Assembly: GCF_001625215.2 (NCBI RefSeq)
Contig: NC_030383.2
Coordinates: forward strand, 8,816,779-8,880,778
Reading direction: 5' to 3'
Origin: Daucus carota subsp. sativus
Taxonomy: Eukaryota; Streptophyta; Magnoliopsida; Apiales; Apiaceae
DNA: 64,000 bases
The notes beneath the pieces are model-generated. The model was not told where the DNA came from. It worked only from the letters and a program-made list of their open reading frames with translations, and did not search any database. Numbering within the stretch: the first letter of the stretch is position 1; the number at the start of each line of letters is the position of its first letter. The translations under genes were made by a program, and so were the position numbers. Of the stretch, positions 34,505 to 46,427 are shown piece by piece.

Positions 34505-34834
34505 TCATCAATATACTTATATAAAGGAGAAGCGAGGGGCGTGCAGGTGACGTCTCTCATATAGCTCCTAACTATTTTTCTAATTTTCTAGAATTTTGGA
34601 TGAAAAATATCAAAAGTAAAAATTATTCTTTTTTAATTTTGAATCATTAATATAATTTTTATATTACTTATATAAAGGAGAAGCGAGTGACGCCTCTCAG
34701 ATAGGTCCGTTCTATTTTTCTAATTTTCTGAAATTTTTGGATGAAAAATATCAAAAATAAAAATTAATTTTTTTTAATTTTGAATCATTGATATAATTTT
34801 TATAAGTCGCCGCAACGCGCGGCTTCTCGACTAA
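34505..34834 (+). mobile_element. Helitron-like terminus with internal tandem duplication (candidate)
   Basis: Two tandem copies (about 34513-34665 and 34668-34803) begin ACTTATATAAAGGAGAAGCG and share TTTGGATGAAAAATATCAAA. The second leads into a short hairpin, GCCGC-AACGC-GCGGC (34809-34823), followed seven bases later by CTAA and then T. A GC hairpin just before CTRR-T is the 3' end signature of plant Helitrons, and TATAAAGGAGAAG resembles their 5' starts. No Rep/helicase coding. Helitrons leave no target duplication, so borders stay uncertain. Confidence 0.5.
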
Positions 34835-34875
34835 TTTTTATAAAATTATGATGATAATTTCTATAATACAACATA

Positions 34876-35110
34876 CTCCCTATTTCCCATTTTAACTGAT
34901 GTTTGACTTTTTAACACGTACATTGAGGTGTAAAAAAACAATATCTACACTCAATAAAATAATTCAATACTTATATCAAATAAAAGTTTAGATTCTGAAC
35001 TTTTATTTGATATAAATTTTATAAAAAAATATTATGTTTAGATGTGATTTTTTTAACACCTTGAAATACGTGTAAAAAAGTCAAAAGCAGTTAAAATGGG
35101 ACGGAGGGAG
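34876..35110. mobile_element. Stowaway MITE (family B, full length)
   Basis: A 235-bp element flanked by TA (34874-34875, 35111-35112). Ends CTCCCTATTTCCCATTTTAA and CTCCCTCCGTCCCATTTTAA after reversal. Internal block AAAAGTTTAGATTCTGAACT is a small inner palindrome shared with the other family B copies. Confidence 0.92.
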
Positions 35111-35112
35111 TA

Positions 35113-37090
35113 GGTTGGCCATCCAGCACGGTTATTCTTGTTGCTTCGAATGATGTCTTCCGGCTTTTCTTTCAAGCCGAACTAATTTTCTTATTTTTGA
35201 CTCTTTTTCAATTAAAATAAGAACAAATTTTAGGCGTTTTGTTACTACATTTTTTATATTGCCTTTTCCTAAACATTTCTTGAATTTGTACTGCTAAGAT
35301 TTTACGATACTGCTGCATATGCTTCAAAGATAATAATTACAATAACAATTACAAATGTAACGATGCCTTTCTTTGTAACCAATCAGTAAAAGGGGACTAT
35401 GAAAGTCTAAAGGTACGTACAAATTTGTCAAAATCAATTGATTTATTTAAACTAATAAAATCGCTAACTTCTCCCAAATGTCGCCTTAACCCACAAAAAT
35501 TTTAAAGAGTATCGCGGTCTGCAGCTAGCAACATAAGCATATAATAATCGCTGTCATCAGATTGGTGTATATTTATGTTAAATCTTGGATTTATGGAATT
35601 CACGTTTATGTTAAATCTTGGATTCCACTTCCTTCGAAAGTGCACGAATGATGAGCAAATTATTCAATTTCAACTTCAATTTCTGTTATTTTATAATATT
35701 TTTCACATCTGTTTAATAACGTAATTAATAAGTAGAATAATTACTTTTTTAAGTCACGGGACATTGATAATAATTTTGAAGATTGCTTACAAATGATAAG
35801 GTATATATAAAATTTGGTAATCAATATATTATATATCAATAAATAAAAAAAATGATATATGCATACATGATTCAACATATTCCTTTCCGCTTTTAGTTTA
35901 ATCTTTTATCTATTTATATTAAGGTATACAGGCGCAAGAAATTTGTTGATATTTTGATATATTTTTGTATATAGTTTGTAATTTTAATAGGAGTGTATTC
36001 CTATGAGAGCTTTTTTTTTTATTTAAAGATGAGAATAAATCTCACAAGTATGAACCGGCAATTCATCGTGATAATTCTTTCGTTCAAGAAAACTTATTAT
36101 CTAACCGTCGGACATGCAAGATGACCGGGAAAATTTAGACAATAAAACTTTAATGTCCGAAAAGAAAAATCCGTTTTCTTCCAATAATCCCAAAAAATAA
36201 AACAAAGGAAACAAGAATAATATAAGTCAATATATGACAAATTATATATATTATAAAAATAAAAAAATATATCCAATAATTAATTATTAATAAAATCACG
36301 TGTATATGCATGTGGTGTTTAAAATATTCACACAATTATGATAACTCATAACTGAGACAATTAAACTTTTAATTAAGGCACAATTAATAAAATATTAACG
36401 TTTTTAATTAAGACACAATGAACGCCCTCAGATAAGGCACAATTTACGCACTCAATTCTTGATCAAACTTCAGAGGGCATTCGATTGAGATTTTAATGAA
36501 TTATTTTTAATTTATGAATTTTAATGGATTGTATGTGATTTTGATTTTGTGCGGATTCTTGATAATATGTCACGGGGTTGATATAGATTTTTTAGAATTT
36601 AAACACAATACTTCAAAATTTCATGGATATTAGTGGGATTTCAAAAAACTTAAAATACACTGCATGCAACAAAATTCATCATTTAATGAAATTCAAAAAA
36701 AAATTATCAGCATTTGAATATCATCATATTTTAATAGATTTTAAACAACATCCAATTGAATATCATGGGATTTTTAGGTATAATTTGAAATCCTGATAAA
36801 AAATTACCAGATTTTATAGTATAATTTAAAATTTCAATTGTACATTACAATATTTTAGTGGATTTTAAAAATCTCAATTGAATATTCTTAGATTTCAAGA
36901 ATAAAAAAGTTCTTTAAAATCCCGATCGAATACATGCGTACGAATCTAGAATCTACGATTAGGAAATTATTGAGGAACCTAATGAATCATAGGACTAACT
37001 GATAGACTGATAGTAACATTTTAGTTTATTAAAATACGAGGAAAACAAAACTCAATAAAAAAAGGAAACAAAAACAACGTATCCTCAATT
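35113..37090. other. Intergenic region upstream of the first PUP gene
   Basis: AT-rich DNA with a MITE at 36475-36937. Around 36355-36460 the phrase AAGGCACAATT is repeated two to three times in degenerate form. No coding sequence recognised. Confidence 0.45.
36475..36937. mobile_element. MITE with GGGCATTCGATTGAGATTTT ends
   Basis: The left end GGGCATTCGATTGAGATTTT pairs with the right end (36916-36937), whose reverse complement reads GCATGTATTCGATCGGGATT. Internal ATTTTAATGGATT and CAATTGAATAT blocks repeat in both orientations. The target duplication is unclear, so the superfamily is not assigned. Confidence 0.65.
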
Positions 37091-37096
37091 CCTCAC

Positions 37097-37103
37097 TATA
37101 TAT
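37097..37103 (+). promoter_or_regulatory. Probable TATA box of the first PUP gene
   Basis: TATATAT located 46 bp upstream of the ATG at 37149 within CACTATATATCATAGCC. The second PUP gene has TATATA at 47312-47317, 67 bp before its ATG, in a similar CTCACACTATATACA context. Very short leaders are implied. Confidence 0.5.
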
Positions 37104-37148
37104 CATAGCCTACCTGGAGAACACTGTCTTGAGACAGAACCAGAAAGC

Positions 37149-39357
37149 ATGGTGAACATGGAAGTCCAAACTCATGCATCACCTCCTCGTGAAACACAAC
37201 CACTTAGCCCCTCCCTCAAAAGAACTCTCCTTATAATCAACTGCATAGTTCTCTCTATCGGAAACTGCGGTGGTCCACTCATCATGCGCCTCTATTTCAT
37301 CCACGGAGGCAAAAGAATCTGGCTCTCAAGCTTTCTCGAAACCGCTGGCTGGCCATTTATTCTCATCATTCTCCTCGTCGCCTTCTACTACCAGCGCATC
37401 ACTACTGGAAACTCCAGCCCCAAGCTCTTCAACATGAAACCGCGCTTGTTCTTCGCCTCTGCTGTCATTGGAATCCTCACCGGTCTCGATGATTACCTTT
37501 ATGCTTATGGTGTATCGAAACTACCTGTCTCCACTTCAGCAATAGTTATTGCCTCACAACTTGGATTCACAGCAGGTAACCGCGTAGCTCACAACTTACA
37601 ATATATACCTGAAGGTCACGTTCTATGAAAAACACGTTTTGGTGTCAGATAAAATACTTTCTTTGATAATTGCAAAAAATTATTCTGATGATCAAAATTT
37701 AATTCTGATGTCCATTTGATATTATTCTGGCTTGCGCATGAGAAAAATTCTGTACTAGCTAATTTAGTGATAATTTGGAAATTTCGTTGGCACTGACCAA
37801 GTTCTGGATGTGCTGTGCAGGTTTTGCTTATTTACTGGTGAAGCAAAAATTCACTTCGTTTTCGATAAATGCCGTTGTTCTGTTAACAATCGGATCGGGA
37901 GTGCTGGCTCTACACACGAGTAGCGATAGACCAGAAGGAGAGTCGAAAAGAGAATATATATTAGGATTTGTTCTGACGCTTGGAGCCGCGGCCTTGTACG
38001 GATTTATACTGCCGTTAATAGAGTTGACGTATCTGAAGGCAAAGCAGGTGATTGATTACATGTTGGTGATGGAGATTCAAATGGTCATGTGTTTGTTCGC
38101 GACTCTTTTTTGCACTGTGGGGATGCTTATCAACAATGACTTCCAGGTACTTTTTCTCGACCGTTTCAGAAAATATCCGATTAATTAATTTAGATACCCG
38201 CGATACACTTAATTTAGACAAAGACCCTGTCTGGAGTTTTGTTATACTAGTTTGTAAATTTTTACTAATAAAGCCAAGATTGAATAAGGCAAAGCTTCTG
38301 AAACGATAAGAATCTGTTAATTCCTATGCTGCATGCGTAAACACTCTGTTTGTCTTGCCATTTGCAGCTCATTATATGTTAATCTTCTTCCACTCACGAA
38401 AAACATCCAAGTCATTGTGATTGCTGTGTTTTCAATAAAGTAACGATCCGCCTTGTTATGTCTTCTTTTCAAAAATACACCAGTATTTTTTTTTGGAATT
38501 ATATACCTTATAAATTGGAATATGTTATAGTTACATTTTTTTGTTTTTGAAAAGTTAATATTTTTGTTTTCTTTTTCTTTTTTGACAAAATTGATATTTT
38601 TATATAAAAGAGACATTAATAGTTGTGTGTTATGATTCTTTTGATCTTTTCTTACCTGAAACCTATTTTTTGAACCGTTTCTTTTTATTTATTTTTCCTC
38701 CATAATAGTTATTTTAACTTTTTACACCCCTCAATAAACTTATGCGATTATGCGGGACCCGACGTGTATCACACGTATTGTCTTGTTTTTCAGCCGTTAA
38801 GGTGATGCATGCTTTCAAGTTTCAAAGCTTACAATAATATCCGTGATCTTTGCAAAGTCGAAATTTAGTGGATATAATTTTCAGGGGAGAAAGGAGCACG
38901 TCACTTAAATTGTTTAGTCCAGTGTCATGGTACAGTGCTTCTGCTTTATTGTTCTGTAATAAGCACATGAGCTCAACCATTTTGACTTCAATATTTGCAG
39001 GCAATTGCAAAAGAAGCCAAACACTTTGAACTAGGAGAGACCAAGTACTTTGTAGTACTGGTTTGCAGTGGAATGATATGGCAGTGTTTCTTTTTAGGAG
39101 CCATCGGAGTTATTTTCTGTGCTTCATCTTTGTTATCCGGCATTATTATAGCTGTTCTACTTCCCGTTACAGAAGTCTTGGCCGTTATTTTTTACCAAGA
39201 GAAATTTCAGGCAGAGAAAGGAGTTGCGCTCGTTCTTTCTCTCTGGGGTTTTGTTTCTTACTTCTATGGTGAAATTAAAGAGAGCCAGAAAATGGAAAAG
39301 AAGCGGCGAGCAGCTGAATTGATGGAGCTGCCGTTAAATCAGATTGTAGCTTCGTGA
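37149..39357 (+). CDS. Purine permease (PUP family), copy A
   Basis: Membrane transporter of the plant purine permease family within the drug/metabolite transporter superfamily. Known members carry adenine, cytokinins or alkaloid-like bases with protons. Exons 37149-37575, 37821-38146 and 39001-39357 give 369 aa. About ten hydrophobic helices follow a cytosolic N-terminus rich in Pro/Ser. Family motifs include [83 protein letters not shown] and [20 protein letters not shown]. The tail ends in charged residues and NQIVAS. Intron 1 is 245 bp and intron 2 is 854 bp. It is a tandem paralogue of the gene at 47384-53387. The substrate cannot be told from sequence. Confidence 0.94.
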
Positions 39358-39649
39358 ACATGTATATGTAACATTGTATTCTGCATTGAGCTATAGTGTA
39401 CATGGATTGATAATGGTATCTTAATTTAATTTTTACCCCTTTACCAAAAGCAATCACTAATTTGATAAACTAAGTCTTGCTATTATCATCATATCATTCG
39501 TCACACTGAGTCCGAACAATGTAAAACCAAAAACAAATCTTTATGAGACCTGGCTGGCTCGTGCCGCACACTAAAAACTTCAGTTTAATTTTAGAGTGCA
39601 TTTGCAAATAATCTATAAATGATCACCTGAATTAACTAAAAGAAATATA

Positions 39650-39893
39650 GGGGCCGTTTGGGTGAACTAAGTGCTTCTTGCTTAAAGTAAAAAAAAATGA
39701 AGTTAGAAGTTAGAAATTAGTTAAGACTTGTAATTGATTAAAGTGTTTGGGAAAAAAAAGTAGAATTCATGAAACAAAAGCTAAAAATCCTACCTTTTTA
39801 TAAGTGTTTCTCGACTTTTTACACAAACGGTACGAAATACGAATGAGTGCTTCTAACTTAAAACTTCAGGAAAAAAAACCCGCCCAAACACTC
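39650..39893. mobile_element. hAT-like MITE with GGGGCCGTTTGGG end
   Basis: About 244 bp. The left end GGGGCCGTTTGGGTG and the right end, reversed GAGTGTTTGGGCGGG, form imperfect inverted repeats. Subterminal AGTGCTTCT and AGAAGCACT are complementary. An exact target duplication was not found. Confidence 0.65.
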
Positions 39894-39912
39894 ACATAAT
39901 CTGTGCTTCCCC

Positions 39913-41090
39913 GATAATTCACATCGTTTTCTATCAATGCTGTTGTTCTGTTGACAACTGGATCAATGCTCGTCAACAATCCATCCACATATCAATTATT
40001 CAATTATTTAAATGTTATTGGTCACTGTGTTTTTAATATTCTTGATTTATTTAAAAATTTTAATTTTATTTTTGATTAATTTTAAAATATAGTTTTACTG
40101 GCTGCTTTGTTTGTCCGGGCATTCCCAGCTGATTGTATGTAAATGTTAACCGTTTCTTTTGTCTTGGTGTTACCGTCTAACATCAACCGATGGCACCTGG
40201 TAGTCTGGTACCTTGAATGCGATATAATATCTGTTAATTGTAGTTTTACGTATTTGACGTTTGTTATTTTAAATTAGATTCGGTCGTGATGAACTCATGA
40301 TGCATATCTAACCTTCATTCACCATATCAAATGTAGATTAACACTGGCAATACAAAATGAAAATGCGCAGGGCCCTACGCCCAACACCCCGTCTGACCTA
40401 TGTGAGTCTGTGACAACTGAAAATATGGATAGTCATGAATCCAGATCGTATCTCTTTGATTATCGTGAGATAATATTGGTCTGGATCAAATTTCAATTTT
40501 TCTGAAATTTGGGTCAAAGTCCAAAATTATAAATCCAGAAGTAAGTCGAAATATCTTTCTAGTTATCATGGGATGATAGTGGCTCAGGTCAATTTTAACT
40601 TCAAAAAACAAATCCGAATATAAATCCAAATATAAATAACTTGGATAACTCAGCACAATTTCAAAACATAACGATTGGTCGGTAAAGTTAGTGACAATAC
40701 TTATATTTACAAAATTGAGCTAATATTTTCACTTTTCTTGTTGTGAGACTGGAGTATAGCACAGGAAAATTATTTGCCTTATTGCAGGGCGCAGGCAATC
40801 GCATCAGAAGCAAAAAAAACTTTGAAATAGGAGAGCCCGGTACTTTGTAGTACTGGTTAGCAGTGGAATGATATGGCAGTGTTTCTTTTTAGTAGCCGTT
40901 GGAGTTATTTTACTTCCCGTTACACAAGTCTTGGCCGTTATTTTTTACCAAGATAAATTTTAAGCACAGAAAGGATTGCTCTCGTTCTCTCTCTGGCGTT
41001 TTGTTACTTTTATGGTGAAATCAAACAGAGCCAGAAAATGGAAAAGAAGCGTTGAGCAGCTGAAATGGAGCTGCCTCTTCAGCCACTTAA
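39913..41090 (+). pseudogene. Decayed third purine permease copy
   Basis: Two remnants of a PUP gene lie downstream of copy A. At 39913-39965 a piece equals the start of exon 2 (the region encoding [13 protein letters not shown]). At 40795-41080 a nearly full exon 3 is recognisable, preceded by a GCAG acceptor-like motif. The exon 3 copy has an early frameshift and stop after the AIASEAKK region. It also has a deletion of about 42 bp corresponding to the [14 protein letters not shown] segment, and further stops. Exon 1 and most of exon 2 are gone. Its sequence is closer to copy A than random drift would give, so duplication was fairly recent. It cannot encode a transporter. Confidence 0.85.
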
Positions 41091-42008
41091 TTAAAGTGCC
41101 CCTCACTATATAAATTTTCTGATCTTTTTCCTTCTTTGTTTCCGTTTTCTTTAATTTCTTATGGGAAAATATATAACTTTAAAAATATAAAGAAATTTTT
41201 TTTTAGAAATGATAAAAAACTATGACCAAACTTAATTTTGGGAACACAAATTATCATCTTAGTATAATATAGATGACACTTGTATATAAAACTAGTATGG
41301 CTGATTTTTATTTTTGCCCTTGCTTACTATATAACAAATTTATAATACCGAATTTGATCCGTGTTGGAGCCGAGCCCAGCCTGAGGTCCCTGTTATTATA
41401 ATATAGTATGGAAAATGTTTTTTGAAATTAAAATAAAAGTTACGGTATAAAACTAATTAAAGTTCCTTTAAAAAAACATTTTATAGATGAGCTATCTTTC
41501 CGCTTTTAGTTACTCTTGATTTTATTTAGAATCTGCATTAGTTGTTAATGATATGATAATTGGGATGAGTTCATCCTTAATTTCAGATATGAAACTAATG
41601 TTACATCTTTATGGATACATCTAAATATAAGACCTTTAAAGTTAATTTTTCCTTTTTTAAAATTTTAATATTAAAATATAATAATGGTACCAGCTATAAC
41701 AATTAACATTACATTAACTTGCTCTTGCATGCATTGTCCAGCACATATCAGTAAAAAAATACTTATTTTCTTTTTGTTAGTTTTCATTTAACATATTCTT
41801 TTTCTATAATATATTATTTATCATTAACTTTTGTTTGATGTTAAATAGAAATTGAAGAATGATTGTTGATTCGGTCAATCTACCTGCACAAATTTATATT
41901 TAAGTTTTTCTCAAGAAAAAACTCATAAAAATGTAGCTATAGTTGGACCCGTACGTATATATTAATTAACATTTCACCTCCTCTGCTTGGGTGCAATAAT
42001 CAACATTC
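41091..42008. other. Intergenic region between PUP remnant and Mutator-like element
   Basis: AT-rich with no coding signal, no paired repeats and no recognised transposon ends. Confidence 0.4.
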
Positions 42009-44194
42009 GAAGCCTTTCCCTGTATAACCTAGTTCTCCGTTCATTTTCCCAAACTAACCTACTTTGTTCAATTCTTCCTAAAATGGCCTACTTTTTTCAA
42101 CTCTTCCCAAACTAACCTAGTTTTTTCATATTCTAATATTTGATTATAATTATAAATATACAATATTATTAATATATATATATTTACTGAATTAATATTT
42201 TAATATTATATTTTCAATAATAAATTAAAATATTAAAATTACAATAATTGATAAATACTTGCTTGAATATAATATACATTATATTTTTTTTTCTATTTTG
42301 TTTCGCATATTTATTGTTTGAGCAATTTAAAAAACTTATTTTTGAAGGCATATTGAGAGCTTTAAAAAACATGGTTTGAAATATATTTTTTTCATTTTTT
42401 TTCTTCGGTATTCAAACATTAACGTTCTACTTTGGAACAAACTAAAAATCTCGAAAAAATATAATGTGTAGTTATAGTATTTTAAGGTCCGAAAGTGACT
42501 AAAAATAAGCCCCAACACATTATATTTTTTGAAATAGACCCCACTACATTATTGATATCAGATATGATCAAACATAAAATCTAGACAACCAATAGAAATG
42601 AAGATATTGAGATAATGTTTTATCTTTAAAATTTAAAAAAGTAGTGGTTGATATGCATGTAATCTTGACAACCAATCAAAACACTGAACAAAATAACCCT
42701 TATCCTATCTCTAAAATGCCTATATATACAAACCAATCTGCAGCAAACAAATCATAGAAAAACAAAACAAGTAAATTTGCAAATGGATAATGAGAGTTTT
42801 CTAGATTTGATGGCGAGAACAAATGCAGTGTTTAATTTAAGTGAAGCTGATCATTTAATCTCTCCACACGAGTCCGAGAGTGATGCAACTGATGGTGAAG
42901 ATGGAGACGATCCCAATTCAGATTCAGCAAGTTCTGAAGGTGAAGAAGGAGACAATCCAAGCACAGCATTCAGCACACATGTACCTATTGCCCCATGGTT
43001 TTCAACGGAGGCTTTTACCTACAACAATGTCACTAATAATTCAGGTGATTTTTCTAGTGCCTCTAGTGTTAATCCTCTTGGTAGTAGTATTTTTCAAGGT
43101 CAGTGTTTTGAAGATAAACAATCTGCTATCGATTCAATTAAGTCTGACCACATAAGGGAGTCTAGAAATTACCGCGTGGTAAAAAGTACTCCAACGTTAT
43201 ATGAAGGAAAATGTGTAGTAGATGACTGTCCATGGAGAATTCGTGTTACTCTAAGAAAGAAATATGGCTTCTTTGAAATCACCAAACTACCTGCTGCGCA
43301 TACTTGTCTTTTAAGGACAATTGAACGAGATCATCAGAAGCTTAGTTCGAGTCTTGGTTCTTGTATCATCTTCGAAGAAATGTATGCCGGGAAAGAATGG
43401 GCAAGATACAAAACAGATAAGGGATTTTGGAAAGGTGGAAACAAGCATCATATAGATCTCTCTAAAGGATACTGTTCTTGTGGAAAATGGCATAGGTATC
43501 ACTCTCCTTGTTCTCATATAGTTGCTGCTTGTATGACATGTCATCTAGATTGGAAGCAATACATTGAACCATATCATACTCTACCAAAATTATATGAGTG
43601 TGGCAACATGAATTCTCCACAATACCGCATCAATCATATTGGACGTTTCCACTAGCAAATAATTGGGAGAGGTATGGAATGCTCGTACCTAATGAGGATT
43701 TGAGGAAGAAGAGGAAGAAAAGGCACAACAAAGGTCAAAGTCAAAGAATTCGCACGGAAATGGATAACTCACAGACTGTAAAACGTGTGGAAAATGTGGA
43801 CAACAAGGTCACACGAGACGCAGTGCACGTTGTCCTCAAAAAGATCTTTAATGTAATATTTTTAGTATTCTATGTATTGTCAAAAAAATTGTGTATTATA
43901 TTATTTTTATGGTATTGTAGTGTATTATCAAAAAAATTGTGTATTAGTACTAGAATTATTGTAATTTTAATATTTTAATTTATTATTGAAAATATAATAT
44001 TCAAAAAATTAATTCAGTAAATATATATATATTAATAATATTGTATATTAATAATTATAACCAAATATTAGAATATGAAAAAACTAGGTTAGTTTGGGAA
44101 GAGTTGAAAAAAGTAGGCATTTTGGGAAGAATTGAACAAAGTAGGTTAGTTTGGGAAAGTGAACGGAGAACTAGGTTAAACACGGAAAGGCTTC
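42009..44194 (+). mobile_element. Mutator-like element with ~160-bp inverted repeats
   Basis: Terminal inverted repeats at 42009-42172 and about 44040-44194 match with few differences. The left begins GAAGCCTTTCCCTGTATAAC; the right ends with the complement, reading GGAAGCCTTTCCGTG when reversed. Both contain CCCAAACTAACCTA twice. Between them lies a transposase-derived ORF (42783-43655) and a shifted downstream zinc-knuckle remnant. A 9-bp target duplication was not evident, perhaps because the flanks have changed. Confidence 0.88.
42783..43655 (+). CDS. MULE transposase derivative: DBD plus SWIM finger, catalytic core missing
   Basis: Single-exon frame of 290 aa from the ATG at 42783. Residues 1 to about 100 are acidic and Ser-rich. 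A MuDR-type DNA-binding domain follows (about 103-178): CFEDKQSAIDSIKSD, RNYRVVKSTPTLYEGKC and H-T-C, with zinc ligands spaced Cys-x4-Cys then His-x-Cys (WRKY/GCM1-like fold). A SWIM finger, CSCGKWHRYHSPCSH, sits at about 231-245. The DDE catalytic domain normally between them, some 300-400 residues in the family, is absent; the join is near residue 190. The frame ends early by a frameshift. A second frame (43598 onward) carries the usual post-SWIM sequence, and a CGKCGQQGHTRRSARCP zinc knuckle is readable near 43783-43848 in a third frame. It cannot catalyse transposition. Confidence 0.8.
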   Translation: MDNESFLDLMARTNAVFNLSEADHLISPHESESDATDGEDGDDPNSDSASSEGEEGDNPSTAFSTHVPIAPWFSTEAFTYNNVTNNSGDFSSASSVNPLGSSIFQGQCFEDKQSAIDSIKSDHIRESRNYRVVKSTPTLYEGKCVVDDCPWRIRVTLRKKYGFFEITKLPAAHTCLLRTIERDHQKLSSSLGSCIIFEEMYAGKEWARYKTDKGFWKGGNKHHIDLSKGYCSCGKWHRYHSPCSHIVAACMTCHLDWKQYIEPYHTLPKLYECGNMNSPQYRINHIGRFH

Positions 44195-44828
44195 CATTCA
44201 TCAACCTAGTTCTAATCCTTTTTCTATTTGTTGATGCCTGATGTTGACACAGCATTTTGCAGATCCTTGTACTGATCATTTTCATTGCGATCCTCAAATT
44301 TTGATCATGACCCCGTCTCTTTTTACTATTCAATCTTCACCTCCACCAATTAATTAACGGATAAATTAATGAAAAATATACATACACATGTTAATTAATT
44401 ATATTAATTTTAGGGACCGTAACGCCGGTCAAATTTGTCTGCTTAAACTTATCTCGATATAGCTTTCTAAAAAGTTATACTACTACTAAATGTTTAACCT
44501 GTCACTCCTATATTTTACTTCGACTTGACCATCTAGATCACGCAATACACTTGACTAATTCGAAACCTGTTTGGACTCTTTCTGATGATATTTTACGGTG
44601 CGAACAAAGATTATATGTTGCAGGGAGTTGATTATGTTAAGTTATTTTTGTTGAAATTGAGAATCGCCAAGTCCAAAAGTACACATATGTCAATAGAAGA
44701 ACAGTATTTTTATATAAACATATAAATCACCGATTTCCCCTGGATATCACCTTAAACCACAGACTTTAGGCAGTGTAATTCACATTGATTCACATCGACC
44801 CTTTTTTTATCATATTTGTAGACGTCAC

Positions 44829-45193
44829 TAAGGTATGTCGTTGCTGTTGCGGACAGCTACAGCAGCTTTTTGCTGAAAAGCAGGTGAAAAACTGTTTGGT
44901 AAATCTAAAAACAGCTTTTCTGAACAGCAGCTTTTGACTGAAAAGCTGCTTTGAGAAAAAGCAGGTACTCCCATGCTTTTGGAAAAAGCTGCTTTTCAGC
45001 TTTTGTAGGAAGCTGTTACAGATTTCAATATCAAATCTCACCAAAAACATTAATTTTTTTATATTATAATTCAAAATAAGGACACATCAAAAAGATTACC
45101 AAACAGTTATCTGATTTCTACAACAGCACTTTCTTTACCAGCACTTTTTCTGACAGCACAGCAATTTGCAACAGCACTCCCAAACAGACCCTA
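44829..45193. mobile_element. hAT-like element, AGGGTCTGTTTGGGAGTGCTG end
   Basis: The right end CAGCACTCCCAAACAGACCC is the complement of a common hAT-MITE terminus. The left end near 44829 (TAAGGTATGTCGTTGCTGTTG) is related but diverged. Inside, AAAGCAGGT, AAACAGCTTTT and AAAAGCTGCTTTT repeat in both orientations. The same end family appears at 49363 in PUP B intron 2. Confidence 0.6.
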
Positions 45194-45774
45194 ACAATAT
45201 GGCAATATTATAAACTTGATTTCTGCGTCTGCATGTGTAACGGGTTGCATGTAAAATTTAGGGCATCGTAAAATTAATTAGGTGGCATTGGTAAAAATTA
45301 AATCACATAATCCTAACAGACACAGACGGTTAAAGAATATACAAGTTGTATATACCTGTACAAAAAAAATATTTATTTATTTATAATCGTAGATATTATA
45401 ATATTTGAAATTTGTTGATAAAAAAATTGATCAATAATCCCAAAAATTATGTCTTGAAAATCGCTTAATCTTAACAGCCGTTCATGCTCATAATTTAGGT
45501 TTAACAATACACGCGGATCTGCGTAGATTGTGTATAGATTATATTTATCGTATTTTTGTTAGATTAGCTTGGGCGATGTAAATATATGCACGTCCACTCT
45601 AAATTGTTATGTGTTTCTCTCAAATATTATGATGCTTCCATTGTTATTTGAAAATTTTATCCCGATAAATGGCCAACATTCAATATAGTTCTGGCGAGCC
45701 TTACACTTAAAGATATAGAAAATTAACCACATTTTCTATTGTATATAATAATATTTAGTAAACAGTATCCTAAA

Positions 45775-46427
45775 TAGTCATCCGGTCCGACTTAATCCGA
45801 TCTGGAAACTAACGGATCGTATATGGATCACCTAAAATAAAATCCAATCCCAAAAATATCCGATCCAATACATATGGATTTAATATGATCCGATCCGACT
45901 TTTATACATACATATACATATGTGTGTACTCTATTAATATATTATATATATAAATATAAATATATAAATAAAATAGAGAGCATTTGAACTTGGATGGTTG
46001 AACTTATTAAACATTTGGTTTGAGAGTTTTGAGGTGCATTAGTACAACCTATTTAAATTTTAAGTTTCCCATATTTTATTTTATTAGAGGATTTGTTATA
46101 TTTATAAGTTAGTGTTTCTAAATTGTAAAATTTCAGAATTTATTAAGGACTTATAATATTTGAACAAATGTGTTTTGTATTTTAAAACACTACATTTTTA
46201 TTATATAAATTTTTATTATGGATGATTTCAACAAATTTTTATAGGTGAAGTTTTTGTTTTTTAATATAAACGGAGTGGAGTTTCGATCCGAAAATCCATG
46301 ATCCTGCGGATTAGGATATGGATCATGTTTTAAAAAATCCGGTTGAAATCTAATCCGAATCCGATAAAATTAAACGAACGAGGATATGGATTATGTTTAA
46401 TCCGATCCATTGACACCCAGCACATCA
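45775..46427. mobile_element. Degenerate MITE with GGATATGGAT/AATCCGAT subterminal repeats
   Basis: The left part has TCCGGTCCGACTTAATCCGA and the right part has AATCCGATCCATTGACACCC. ATCCGAT motifs occur many times in both orientations near both ends with an AT-rich centre. This fits a worn hAT-type MITE, but the left terminus and target duplication are not identifiable. Confidence 0.45.

Noticed and set aside
43598-43978. Second ORF after the MULE frame
   Set aside because: Not a separate gene: it is the continuation of the transposase after a frameshift, and then shifts again before the zinc knuckle.
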